Under the pieces are notes generated by a model that saw nothing but the letters and a program-made list of their open reading frames with translations, ran no database searches and had not been told where the DNA came from. A program made the position numbers and the translations under genes. Positions 25,090-37,079 of a DNA stretch of 64,000 nt are shown in pieces. The number at the start of each line of letters is the position of its first letter. Position 1 is the first letter of the stretch. The DNA is from Gorsachius magnificus (taxonomy: Eukaryota; Chordata; Aves; Pelecaniformes; Ardeidae), in assembly GCA_034008185.1 (NCBI GenBank), contig CM067082.1, positions 83,513,684-83,577,683 of the forward strand, read 5' to 3'.

Positions 25090-25770
25090 CACAAAATCAC
25101 AGAACAGCTGAGATTGGAAGTGACCTCTGCTGATTATCTATTCCAGGCTCCACCCTTCAAGCAGGGTCAGCTACAGCAGGTTGTTTGGGACCATGTCCTG
25201 CTGGGTTTTGAATATTTCCAAGGATGGAGATTCCACAACCTCTTTGGGCAACCTGGCTTTACTTCCCTGCCCATAAACAAATGTATTTTCTTATGTTTAA
25301 ATGGAATTTATGCTATTTAAAGTTGTGTTCATTCTCTCTTGCCTGTTCTCTGGAGAACATCTGTCTCCATCTTCTTTTCACCGTTCCATCAAGTAAGTTA
25401 TGCAGATGGGTAAGATCCCCCCTGCACTTTCTCCTCTCCAGGGTAACAAGTCCCATTTCTCTGAGCCTCTCCTCTCATGACAGAAGCTTTAATTACTTCA
25501 TCATCTTAGTGGCTCTTCTCTGGTCCTGCTCCAGTACATAAACATCTCTTTTGTACTGGAAAGCCTGGAGCTGGACACAGTGCTCCAGCTGTGGTCCCAC
25601 CAGTGCTGAGCAGAGGGGAAGGCTAACCTCCTGTAACCTGCTGGTAATGCTTTTTCTAATGCAGCCCATGATGCTGTTGACTTCCTTTGCCACAAGGACA
25701 CATTGCTGACTCAATGTCAACTTGGTGTCTGCCAGGACCCCCAGTTCTTTTCTGCAAAGCCGATATGATG
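25090..25770 (-). mobile_element. Older CR1 copy, antisense, 5'-truncated
   Basis: Read on the - strand, it contains decayed CR1 ORF2 C-terminal sequence (LGVLADTKLTLSQQCVLVAKE, LVGPQLEHCVQLQ) and the 3' region with GGAGATTCCACAACCTCTTTGGG on the + strand. It is more diverged than the neighbouring + copy. Confidence 0.85.
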
Positions 25771-25774
25771 GCAT

Positions 25775-26510
25775 GGAGCTTTATGCACTGAGACTTTCTC
25801 TTTCTTTCCTTTTCTGCAGCAGTCTTTTTCTGCAGGGGAGGCAGGAAACATACTGGGAATATTACTAAGAATTTCAGTAGGCTACTAGTCAGAGGAGAGG
25901 AAGGCTTCATGGAAGCATGTCTGTGTTGAAACAAACCAAGAGATTAGTTTATCCTATTTTGTGCAAAAGAACAATGCTATTTTTCCTGGAAGGATGTGCC
26001 AGGAGAACTGGCATGCTGGGCAGCCTTTCAGTGAGTGGTGGGAGGTAAGGTGACAGGCATGGTGGCATGAGCAGTGCTAGTCACAGGCTGCTGCGAACAG
26101 TCTTTTCTGTGGGGAGCGACCCTGCTAAGTAGGCTCCTGTATGGCACAGCCAGTAGACTAGTTGTGCCAACGCCAGTGGCCTCCTGTCCTGCACCATGTG
26201 TATGCCGGGTGTAAGGGCCTGGTTACCCTGCTGCCTCCTTAGGACACAGTGAGGTAAGACCATCCACAGCCTCACCCTGGCTGTTGGCTGATCCCAGGGA
26301 CTTGAGGGATGAATAAGGGACTTGACATACGCTGTGGTGACTGATAAAGGGACTGCTGTGTGTGCTGGTCCAGAACCTGTATAGCAGCAGACCCTGGATG
26401 CTGTGTGCACTGCTAAGCAAATGCAGTGAGTGAGAGACTTGTGACCAAGGCCATCATAGGATCCTTCTGAAGATGCCTTTGCCAGAGAAATCCACTCTGC
26501 CAACACTGAG
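25775..26510. other. Intergenic DNA, nothing recognised
   Basis: Contains short open frames on the - strand only, without recognisable domains. Confidence 0.4.
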
Positions 26511-26514
26511 GTGC

Positions 26515-27060
26515 ACACATCCCTGTCACAGTCTGTGAATGATCACGGCAGCACTGCAGGCAACAATGTCCATCTTCAGAATGCCACAGTGCTGCTGCAG
26601 AACAGTGCCAGCTGGGCTATGAGCTCCTGTCTGAAGGAGCTTCACCAGGCACCTAATTTTCTTCAGACTGGAGAAAGAGCACAGTCCTACAGGACAACTG
26701 AGAGAGAAATCATCACTGATAGCTACAGCACCAGTATCTGCAATGGCAAGTAACTGAACAATCGCTGGCAGTCACCCTGAGCAAGACAAACATGAAACAG
26801 TCAACATGCTCCTTCCTACTGGCAAAAGAACAGTGGTGTGGAGGAGAACAAAATCTTGAGTTGTGCGTGGGTTGTTGTGATTGGATGAGAGGCTTTGGTC
26901 TGTGAGCTGACCTGGACTTCATATCCTTTTGGAAAGGCTCAAATGTCCAAGAGTCTGTTGGTTTAGGGACAGCTCCACAATGAAATGCCTGGCAGAGAAA
27001 AGGACAGCAGAGCCTTAGCTGACCTCTTTCTTGGGACAAGCATTGTTGAAACAAGGACAT
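26515..27060 (+). repeat. Upstream paralogous block 1, OVALY copy (extended)
   Basis: Aligns over about 550 bases with 44725-45370 before OVAL. Shared words include AGCACTGCAGGCAACAA, TCCTGTCTGAAGGAGCTT, GAGGCTTTGGTCTGTGAGCT and GGGACAGCTCCACAATGAAA. The last part also matches the OVALX copy at 9067-9155. It is the longest non-genic paralogy in the window. Confidence 0.85.
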
Positions 27061-28430
27061 GTGGCAAAACACATCCTTTTGTGTTTGTGCTGCATTACAC
27101 AGCTGTGCTGGAAAGGGAAACCTGTCATCTTTTATCCCAAGAAGCATTTCAACTACAGGAAGATTTTCTTAATCTCACTAGGCTCCATGACAGTTGTAAA
27201 GGTGCTGAGTAGACTTTGCAGTACCTCTTATATCCTTACATTTCTGCACTGATGGCTGATCATGATCAAGGTTTTTACTTACTTGTGGAATGGTTTTGTT
27301 ACTTCTGCAACTTGCTTTGCATTAATCATTCGTTTGACCAATAAAAAATAGAAATACTAACAAAACCGGTAACCTGGGTTGTGTATTAACATGCTTCTGG
27401 AGGAGTGCACTGCCCCTTCTCTACTGCAAAACAAAAAAATTCCTTTCATTAACAAATATATTCAACTCAGAAGTATTTTGAAAACAATGCCATTGCTAAC
27501 AACATTAATGCTGCAAATTGGCTGTTAGGAAACAACTGTACTGACTCACTGGACATCTTTGTAACTACTGAGTGACAGGCTGTCTATGATGATCCAAATG
27601 TGATTCAGGTAGATGGTGCACAAATGCCAAGGTGGCTCACATGCGGCGAGCTGGAGCCTGCTGCTAGACAATTTGATTGTCAAGGAAAAAGATTCAAGGC
27701 ATACTCGAAAGTTAGAAGTGACAGGGTAAAACATATTGGCTAATCCTTTGACTTCTGAGCTGGAAAGTGTACAGCAGTGGACCACGGCTGTGAGTGTTAA
27801 AGCCTGTTTGAACAGAAACAAAGGAGTCTTAAGCAGAAAAGGCAGACGGGGCAGCAGCTGCAGGAACAGCTTGCAGTTTAGGGAGCACTCCCAATTGTGT
27901 GATTAGAAGTATTCACCATATACAGACACATTCACCCATTTGACCTGTCATTCCACCAGCACGGTGATACCATTTTCAGCTAAAGGGACTCACAACAGTG
28001 GTGACCAATTTTTGTACTGCTACTTTGAGAGAATAGCTCGTTCTCTTTACAATAGGTTTGCAGTGATGGGCCACCATGAGGCAAGGCCTAAAGATCCTTC
28101 CTCAAAAGCACTGTTGCTGCATAGCGATGGCTGTAGCAGGCCAGCCTCGGCTACACACTGTGTCATGTGAAGTACTGGTGGTATGTAAGTGCACCCGTCC
28201 AGACTGAGCTCTTCATGGTTATTATTGTACTGGCATCTTCAGCTGAACAGGACTAATAAGGACTGTATCAGGGAGAAAGGTATAGATGATTCAGAGGCTT
28301 TCCACTTGCACAGGCAACTAAAAGAGTTAAAGAGTCCACCTCTCTTCTCTCCAGAAGCATAATTTGTTCTAGACAATTTCAGAGGCATTTTGTGTATTGA
28401 CTTTGTATTTCTGTTTTAAAATCACATGGC
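27060..28430. other. 5' flank of OVALY, no gene recognised
   Basis: No sustained open frame or known element is evident between the two paralogous blocks. Confidence 0.4.
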
Positions 28431-28439
28431 ATTTAGAGA

Positions 28440-28625
28440 GGTCAAAGCAGTTTCTTTTATTCTCTGTTCATTCTTTTATTTCAAAGGAATTATGTGACTA
28501 CTTTCTGCTTGCTATTGTATATTATGACTGTCCTGCAGACCATGAATGTTTCTTCAGCTGGTTTGTTCACCTGATGTGCCATGAAGTTACTAGTGGAAGA
28601 TCTGTAAGAATGGTCTCTGTATGTA
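28440..28625 (+). repeat. Upstream paralogous block 2, OVALY copy
   Basis: Contains GCTATTGTATATTATGACTG, CAGACCATGAATG and GTGGAAGATCTG in the same order as 49000-49260 before OVAL and 10380-10545 before OVALX. It ends about 1.2 kb before the OVALY leader exon. Confidence 0.8.
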
Positions 28626-29789
28626 CAAAAGGCAGATTTTGAACCTAGCATCTGGTGCTGTGGCCTGTGGAAAAGGAAGAGAACAACCCACCTTAAACTA
28701 CCCTTCAGAATTTTAGCAGCTAGTTCAAATCCTTTTGTGGTAGTATCTGACTGTGATCTAAATATCCTGATGCTTGAATTTAAGAAGCAACAGAAGCCTT
28801 GTCTTTCTTCTTTGCCCAACCCCTCTTTTCCCAACACACCTTTCTTCAGCTCTGTAATTCTTCGCTATACAGGTGCTCTGAATATTGCCTTTGAAATTAA
28901 TTTGTATTCCCACAATATGCTTGCTGAAGATTTTGTTCCGCTGATGTGCTGCACAGACTATGACTATGTCTGAGTTCCCTGAGCTAGATTGCTCTAGGAT
29001 GGAAAACTGTGCTCTGTGAAACACTGTGCCTGTGGTCATTTACAATGCAAGCTGTAAGTGGCACCAGGCAATTGCATAGAAGTTTTTGCAGAATAATCTA
29101 TTTCAGTATTATTAAATTTGACAACTAACATTGAAGGATGTGTTATTATTTCTCTAGTTCCTTGGTAGCAGAATTTTCTCCATTCCTCAGACTTAAGGAT
29201 TCTGGTGGGAAGAAAGACTAGTGATATTGGTAGTCCAGCCAACAACAGGAGAGAGAAAAGTTACACTAAGTATAGTGTGGGCGTACAATAGCAAGCAGTC
29301 CTGCATATGCTGATCTTACCAAATATTTTGAGTTCACTGAATGGTGAGGCTGAGAGGGATCTGGCCTGTCAGTACTCATTACAGAGGAATAATAACGAAA
29401 TTAACTCAGAATTCCTTAGAGAGATTCTGCAAGACTGAATTTCTCACTTTTTTTTTTGTTTTATTTTCATGAGCTATGCCACACTATTTGCTGCCATAAC
29501 CAAATCATACTTACTTTTCAAGTTCCAATGTATAGCTTTTATAATTTTTTTTTTGCTTCAGCCATTTCAATACACTCCTTCCTTTTCTGTAAGGTTTCAC
29601 ATGCTATGATGAATGAATCTTCCTTTCTAGAGATTTTAGGGTAAAATCCTTTCATACAGCCTTTTTTTATTTTTTTAAGAATGGACTTATTCCAAGTAAA
29701 AGTGCATGTCTGACATTGAGCTCCATCCATCACTTTATTTAGTAAACACAGAACAGGCAGCATGGGGCGTGTCACAAAATTACACATGA

Positions 29790-29796
29790 TATATTT
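29790..29796 (+). promoter_or_regulatory. OVALY TATA box
   Basis: TATATTT lies 31 bases before the inferred start of the leader exon. The preceding GTGTCACAAAATTACAC lines up with GGGTCACAGTTCAGAC at the same place before OVAL. The DR1 element found before OVAL is not recognisable here. Confidence 0.7.
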
Positions 29797-29820
29797 CAAG
29801 GAGTTCGGCAAGTCTGCCCC

Positions 29821-29870
29821 AAGTACAGCTGAGAAGCTGTACTGTTACCTTCACAGGTGAAGCTGAAAAG
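29821..29870 (+). other. OVALY: OVALY noncoding leader exon
   Basis: The segment TACAGCTGAGAAGCTGTA and the end AGCTGAAAAG|GTAAGCATTT match the OVAL leader exon and its donor. The start is inferred by alignment to OVAL. It splices over about 1.9 kb to the exon beginning at 31803. Confidence 0.75.
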
Positions 29871-31819
29871 GTAAGCATTTCTTTCGATTATGATTTTAGT
29901 TATAATCTGCAATTTAAAAAAAAAAATTATCTGTTACAAAACTTACAAAAAGATTGGTGTAAATTCATGTCTGTGACCTTCAATATCAGTTGAAGAAATA
30001 AATTATTAAAGGATGCCTTCTGCAGAAACCTCATCTCATCGTCACATGTGTGTTCGGCATTATTTTGCTGTTCCACATTCTGCCATGCAAAAAGTCAAAG
30101 TATTTGTCTGCATAAACTAAAGCTTTGTTTACTAAGGCTTCCACACTTAAAAGCTGGTGATACGTTATGACAACCTTTCTTCCTTCTTCCTCTATCCCTT
30201 TAATTTTTCATTTAGAATATAAAGAAAAAAATTAATTTGTTTAAATTCCACAGAAGGCAACTAAGGCTCACTTACAGATATTCTGTGAATGAAATTAAGG
30301 AATGCAGCATGTTCAGCTGACCCCAGCATACTGCAGCTCTATGTTACCTTTAATAGTTACATTTTCTAAGATTAAAAAAAATTGCTTCATGCATATGTTT
30401 CTTCACCAAGACCATAAATGGAGTTTCATGTCTAAAATATAACTAGCAAAATTGGTAAATAATCAAAACATCTACCTTGTATCACCTACATAAGTGGTTC
30501 AATTTAGAGAGAGATTGAGCATCCATTCTGAGCAGGGGAACAGCTAGCTGCGCTGTTGTTCAAGTTATCCCACATTAAGAGATGACTGTCACATGAATGT
30601 GTTGATTCCATAGGGATTGTGATACATACGGCAGAGTATCCTGGATTTTGGTCTCTAGCAGCCACAGAATGAAACAAATTAAAACTTACACTGCTTGAAG
30701 ATCCCCAAGAGCTAGTGGAAATTCCATCTTTGAAAGGTTCTCTCTGCTTGTGTCAACATGTAGGAAGTTATAAGTGGTATAAACATTATACTGCTGCATT
30801 AGACTTTACAGTACTGTGTTTTCTACCCTGTGTTGTCTTCGTCACTAAAAAATCCTTGCCTTCAATGTTAGATTAAATGCTAGGTGCTGGAACTACAGGA
30901 AAATTTTACAAGAATGTCATAAAAAAGGTCAGAAAAAATATTTAAATATTGAAGATGTGAAGATCGCAAATTAAACACAACGCTAAACAAGCACTGTCTT
31001 ATTAAAAGATGGATTTTATGGAAAAGGTGATAATAAAAATTAAAGAACTCTTTTTTAAAACAGTGAGATATGAGTCAACAATGAATGGAATGTACTAGTT
31101 ATAACTATAGATACCAGTTTGTCATAAACTGGATGAATTTGGTAAATCTTTTGCAGCCTTCATTGCTGTGCCTTCTTAAGCTACTTAAAAAAATGAAAGT
31201 GATGTTGCTAATACATGAGACCTCTGATGAAGTAGTTGGTGTAAGAACCTAGCTTCCAGTTACACTAGGCTGAAATTAGAGTAAATCTAGAAAAACTTAC
31301 ACTGTTTCTTCAGACTTGCACATTGTATACTGGAATTGTCTGTAGTTTGGATCACAGACAGCTGATCTGTTAAGTGATCTTAAAAATGATGTTAAAAACT
31401 ATAGTGAAAAACCTAGTTTGCAGTCTCAGAAAAAAGAAGATTCTGAGAACAAGTATATGTGGGGTTTTTTACCTTAAGAAATGAGAAAAGACTGTTAGTG
31501 AGCTTCTTTCGAGTAACTAATATTCTTTGCGACATTTTCAACAATATGGTATACATGTACAGAGAAGGAGAAGTCAAGCTTCAAATAAAAGAATCACCAG
31601 CCTATGCATAACTGGTAGCTCTCTAGCATTTTGATTGCTCATGAATTCAAATGCATGTCTGCCTTTTAAATCCACACCACTGGACTCTGTTTGCTGAAAA
31701 AAACCCTGTGCACCAAGTTCAGGGGTTTAAGTGCACTGACTTTCTTGCATTAAAATTAATATATTCCATCAAAATAAATCAGACTCTTTCTGTTTGCTTT
31801 AGACAACACTGATTTCACA

Positions 31820-34800
31820 ATGGGCTCCATCAGTGCAGCAAATGCAGAATTTTGTTTTGATGTATTCAGAGAGCTCAAAGTCCACCATGCCAACGACAAC
31901 ATCTTTTATTCCCCCCTGAGCATCATTTCAGCCCTGGCCATGGTCTATCTGGGAGCAAGAGGCAACACTCAGTCACAGATGGAGAAGGTAAGCTACTTAC
32001 ATGGGTGTGAAGTGACCTCTATTTGGGCTTGTTCCTTCTCAGTAACATCACTGAAGTATGTTACCCACTGATGAGGTTCTCACCTGTTTTAATGCACAAG
32101 AAATAAGCCAGTCACAAAATGGAGAACTAGATCAAGAGTGTTTAGGGAAAATACTAAAAAAAGATACATATTTTCACTACAAGGGGCAGTTAGTTTTGAC
32201 TTAGGTAAAAAAAAATCTCAAGGACAATAACAAAATGGATTGCCAGTCAGCAAATTTTATGATGTGATTTTATTCTAAATTATGTCATCTTCCAGATAAT
32301 GTGATCAGATTTTTTTTAATACATAAAAAAGATAATTCCCAGAAAGAGAGGAAGATAGAATACTATTGGCAGTACTACTTATTATGTAACTAAGTTAATT
32401 TCTAGACATTGACTGGAAAAAATATCATCTAAGCAAAAGTGGTATTTACAGTTTCCAAGAAGGCCACAGTGGGCATGAACGTGTTGCAAGCTTACTTGTA
32501 AATTTTTAGTTCATCTATGTTCTTAGTTAGTTAGCACTTTTTTTTTCCTGAGCCAACAGCTTTACCTCAAGTATCATGTGTAAATCGCAAATTCACATCA
32601 TTTGTGGTCATGCTTGTGATTTCTAACACTGGCATTTTCTCTTGCAGGTTCTTCACTTTGATAACATTACAGGAGTTGCAGACCCTACTGACTCCCAGGT
32701 AGACAAAATAACTTGATCTCTCTTTCTGTCTTATTTTCTCCTCAGAACAAAACTAGAACTGTTCTGCTTCTCCTCCTGGCAGTTTCAGACCCTGTCAAAA
32801 AATGCTCTCAAACCAAGGAGACCTGTGGAGGGAGGCAAGGAGGGTGTAGCTCACCCATTTGTTAAAAAGCAGGGAAAGAAGGCAGGTTGCACATCTTGCA
32901 CCAGAACAAATGACTGTGTGGGGCAGGATGCTTTGGGCACCAGGGTGCCTGCCTGGGCACATGCTGCTGGAGAACAGCATGTGAAAGGGGCTCAGTACCT
33001 GGAGCCAGGGTATGGCAGTCAGACTTGCAGCTGAGAGACTCCAAAGCAGGGCAGGAAGATGCTGGGCAGAGAAAAGCCCAGAAGTCTCAGTGACAGGAAC
33101 ACAACTGCATGCTTACAAAAAGCATATTTCAGGGGACTTATCCTGAGAAGGATGAACTTGTTGGTTCAATGCACCATCACCACTGCACCTGCTGTCCCAA
33201 AGGTGACTGTCTGTGGGGAGGTCTCCACTTAGCTGGAGGACATAACTGATAGGGACAATCCATTAGGATCTTATTTCCTAGATAAGAAGAAGCTAATGCA
33301 ATGTGTCTTCTTATTTTCATGTCATCACCTCAGTGTGGCACTTCTGAATACATCCACAATTTAATCAAGGATCTTCTCTCAGACATCACTGTGCCAAATG
33401 CTACATACTCACTCAAGATCGCTGACAGACTCTATATTGAGAAAACATACTCCATTCTTCCGGTGAGTTGTACTGTGACCTGAGTTTGGCGAGATTCCTG
33501 ATAAAGGCCCCTGTGTCTCTACCCTAGAGAAGCACCACCAACAATTGCCCACTGTCTGTTGATGAAGAGGTGGTTGTGAGCCGTGAGGGGAACTGGTTCA
33601 GAACAAGTTTGAACCTTCCTGTGGCTGTTAGGTAGAGGTCAGGCAAAACTATAACGGAATAAAATATGCCCATGTTGCAACAGTCACAAGGAGCAATAAA
33701 GATTGCTGTTCACTTGCTAGGAAATGGCTTTTAACAAAAAATGTAACTTTTAAGGAAAATTAAATACGTGTTATGACTTGAAAGCCTGAGGACTGAAATT
33801 GTCAAATTTGGATTCTTTTTCAAAGCCAAATATCAAACCTTCCCAGTGAAAGGAAGATTTGGTATTGAAATCTAAGAATGTAAGAACACAATATTCAAAA
33901 TAAAAAGTGGGCACAAAGACAAGGAAACAAACATTGTCCTTAAAAATGTTTGTTAAACTGGAAGTGTTTTGCTAAAATGAAGAAAATATTTCAAGATTTT
34001 AACTTAGAATCCTATCTGAAAAAAAAAAAAAGACCTAAATATGTGAAGTAGTCTTTCTTGTCGAGCTTTAAGGTTCAGTTACAGAAAACCAGCTGTGACT
34101 GACGTGTTACTGACAGGGGTAAAAGTTCACTGTTCTTTTAACCATTCTGCTTCATTTCACGATCTCGCATTTCACATTCATACATTTTCAAGTTCCTAGC
34201 AGTCTGACAACTGCAATCCTTCTGCTTACAGGAATACTTGAATTGTGCAAAGAAATTCTACAAAGCAGGGCCGGAAGAAGTTAATTTCAAAACAGCTACA
34301 GAGGAAGCAAGACAGCTCATTAATTCCTGGGTGGAGAAAGAGACAAATGGTAAAGACTGAAAAATGGGTAGCAGATATTTTCCCCTACCTACCATAATCT
34401 ATACCCTTGTCTTCCTCTCCTCCTAATGTCTGGAAAAAGTGGGTCAAGCAAGAGCAGGTTGCTTATTGCTATGAAAACAAAACTCCACAAAGCAGCAGCC
34501 CCCAAACCCATGCCCTCATTGCAGGCATTTGTGCACACTAGAGGAGGTGTACGTTACCACTCGCTGTCCTGCTTCTTTCTTAAAGGACAGATCCAAGATT
34601 TCCTTGAACTAAGCTCTGTGGATCTCGATACTGTGCTGGTCCTTGTGAATGCCATTTTCTTCAAAGGGATATGGAAGAAGGCGTTTAAAGAAGAAGATAC
34701 TCGGGAAGTGCCCTTCAATGTGACAGAGGTAGGAGGGCACAGACACAGCTTCTGGCCAGGAAAGCTGTTGGCTCACACAGCCAGCAGTTTGGGTGTTACA

Positions 34801-36369
34801 CATACAGCCTGTTGCTGTCACAGGATGGGTGGTTTAGCTGGGCCCCTCACTGTCAGTGCCTGGGCCTAAGGCCAAGGAGTGTTTGCCAGAGCTGTGTCTG
34901 ACCAGGCTTCCAGAGCACACCAGCAGGGAAGAGAGGAAAATGGAGACACAGCTCTTCTTGAAAGGCAACATGCTTGAAGATTGAGTCCTGTCCCTTTCAA
35001 AGGGCTTGTACATTTGCCTGCCTAAAGAAAAAGTTGCTCTCTGGTCACATCCTCTCATGTTTCTGTTTTCACAGCAAGAAAGCAGACCTGTGCAAATGAT
35101 GTGTCAGAACAGTACCTTCAAAGTGGCGGTGCTAGCTGCAGAGAAAATTAAGGTCCTGGAGCTTCCGTACGCCAGCGGGGAGCTGAGCATGTTGGTGCTG
35201 TTGCCTGATGACGTCTCTGGCCTGGAGCAGGTATGGCCCTGGCAGGGGAAGCAGAAGAGTTACCACGTCAGTGGGGCTCGGCTGCCGTCAGACCTTTTGC
35301 TGTCCATTTACATCCCAGCTGCCCACACCAAGGCTGTGGTGGGCAGGCAGGGGAGCACAGAAGCCTCCCAGGTGCTACCAGGTGCTCATGAAGAGACGGG
35401 CCTCTTAGGAGAGTACGGGCAGTGATCTCCATAGGTGTGAGAAACAGACTTGCTAGCATGATTTTTTTTTTTTTTTATTTCAAGTGATTTCAATCTTCCA
35501 CGAGAGCACTCAGTGGTTTGCTAAACTAGAAAAGTTTATCCAACAAGAAATAAAAAAAGGAAGCGATAAGGAAAGCATTCCAAGAGCTGATTGAAAGGAA
35601 AATGGGAAAAGTAGCATTAAAAGGAACTAAGGTGAGGGAAAGGATCAATAAAATATGCTCCAGGAGGAGCAGTTTTGGGGCCAATTTGATTTGATGTTTT
35701 CAGGAACTGTATTTTCACAAAAAAAGCCTTCATCTGATGAAGAAATTTTTGGATGACAATAGTTTTGGAGAACGTCATTAAGACAATGAGCTATAGGCTG
35801 TAGTCAGGAGGAAGCATACAGGATAAACAAATACATTTAATATTAAATATCCGTTCTATTGTGTACACAAAGGAATGGAAAAAAAATAGTAACAAGTGGT
35901 ATAAATATAGCCATTAAGGCTCCTGCACTCTTGTCTCAGGCATTTAATTCCCTGCCTCTCTTTGCAGCTTGAGAACAAAATCAGTTCTGAAAAACTTACG
36001 GAGTGGACCAGTCCCGATGTGATGGAAAAGAGGAGAGTGAAAGTGTACCTCCCGCGCATGAAGATTGAGGAAAAATTTAACCTCACATCTGTCTTAACGG
36101 CCTTGGGTATGAGCGACCTGTTCAGTCCTTCGGCCAATCTGTCTGGCATCTCTTCAGCAGAGAGCCTGAAGTTATCTGAGGCCATCCATGAGGTGTACAT
36201 GGAAGTCAATGAAGAAGGCACCGAGATAGGAGGCTCAGCAGAGGTGATGGGAGACATCAAACATTCCTCTGAGTCTGAAGAGTTTAGGGCTGACCACCCT
36301 TTCCTTTTCTTGATCAAACACAATCCAACCAACAACATCCTCTTCTTTGGTAGATATTGTTCCCCCTAA
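31820..36369 (+). CDS. OVALY: Ovalbumin-related protein Y, complete in seven coding exons
   Basis: Coding exons: 31820-31987, 32648-32698, 33334-33462, 34232-34349, 34586-34728, 35075-35230 and 35968-36369. They give 388 residues, every junction GT-AG and no internal stop. Exon 2 starts at 31803 after TTGCTTTAG. It matches chicken OVALY as remembered: ITG in exon 3, [10 protein letters not shown] in exon 4, and [10 protein letters not shown] in exon 5. Cys74 and Cys121 are present. Possible N-glycosylation sites are PNAT (N95), FNVT (N200), QNST (N215) and FNLT (N293), more than in the other two genes, which fits OVALY as a glycosylated egg-white protein. The hinge GTEIGGS is the same as OVALX, so inhibition is doubtful. 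Exons 7 and 8 are almost the same as OVALX while exons 3-5 differ strongly. A recognisable TATA box and leader exon lie upstream. Confidence 0.93.
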
Positions 36370-37048
36370 GGAGAAAAAGATGTGGAAATGCTTGCCTTCC
36401 CCCCAGAAACAGACCCCCCTTACTGCAGTATCGTTGTATAATCTCATCTCTTCAAACTTTTCTCCAAGTGGAAAGCCTTCAATATCTAGGGAGATATTCT
36501 TGAAGAAGTGTGTGACTTTTCAGATCTTTAGGTGCAGGTATTTCTGCTCACACAACTTGTATTCAGGACCTATATCCAGAATCAAATGAGAAGTTCAGGA
36601 GCTAGCTTAGGAATATTTCCATATTTCCCATTCAATAACTTGAGAGACAGGACCAGTGTTTTGATTTTTGTGAGAAATCCTGCCAGTGCTACTGAGAAAC
36701 TGGTTTCTCTAGGAGTTCTGTGAAATAAACAGAGATTTCAGAATAGTCCTGGTCCTTTCTGATGAACTTCCTGGGCTACCATCCTAGAATCGATGCTTGG
36801 ACAGCTTGCAGATGAAATTCAAAACTTTAGCAAAGCATTCTGCTTCCAGGATGCATTCGGGCTTCTTTGTGCTACACATACTATAAGGCTGTATCTCTTG
36901 TTCTGCTGAGCTAAAGAAAGTCTACCGTTTCTTCATAAACCATCATCTCCAAATATAACACGTCCCTGACTGATATAATTTCCCATCTTCATTCCAGTGA
37001 CGTATCATTGATTTATGAATGTTAGTTGGTGGTCCTTCTATTTATTCT

Positions 37049-37054
37049 AATAAA
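37049..37054 (+). promoter_or_regulatory. Probable polyadenylation signal of OVALY
   Basis: AATAAA 680 bases after the stop, followed by GCAAACTAAATGTG. An earlier AATAAA occurs at about 36724. The distal site shares its context with the signal at 5903 after the SERPINB12-like gene. Confidence 0.65.
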
Positions 37055-37079
37055 AGCATTGCAAACTAAATGTGTCATT

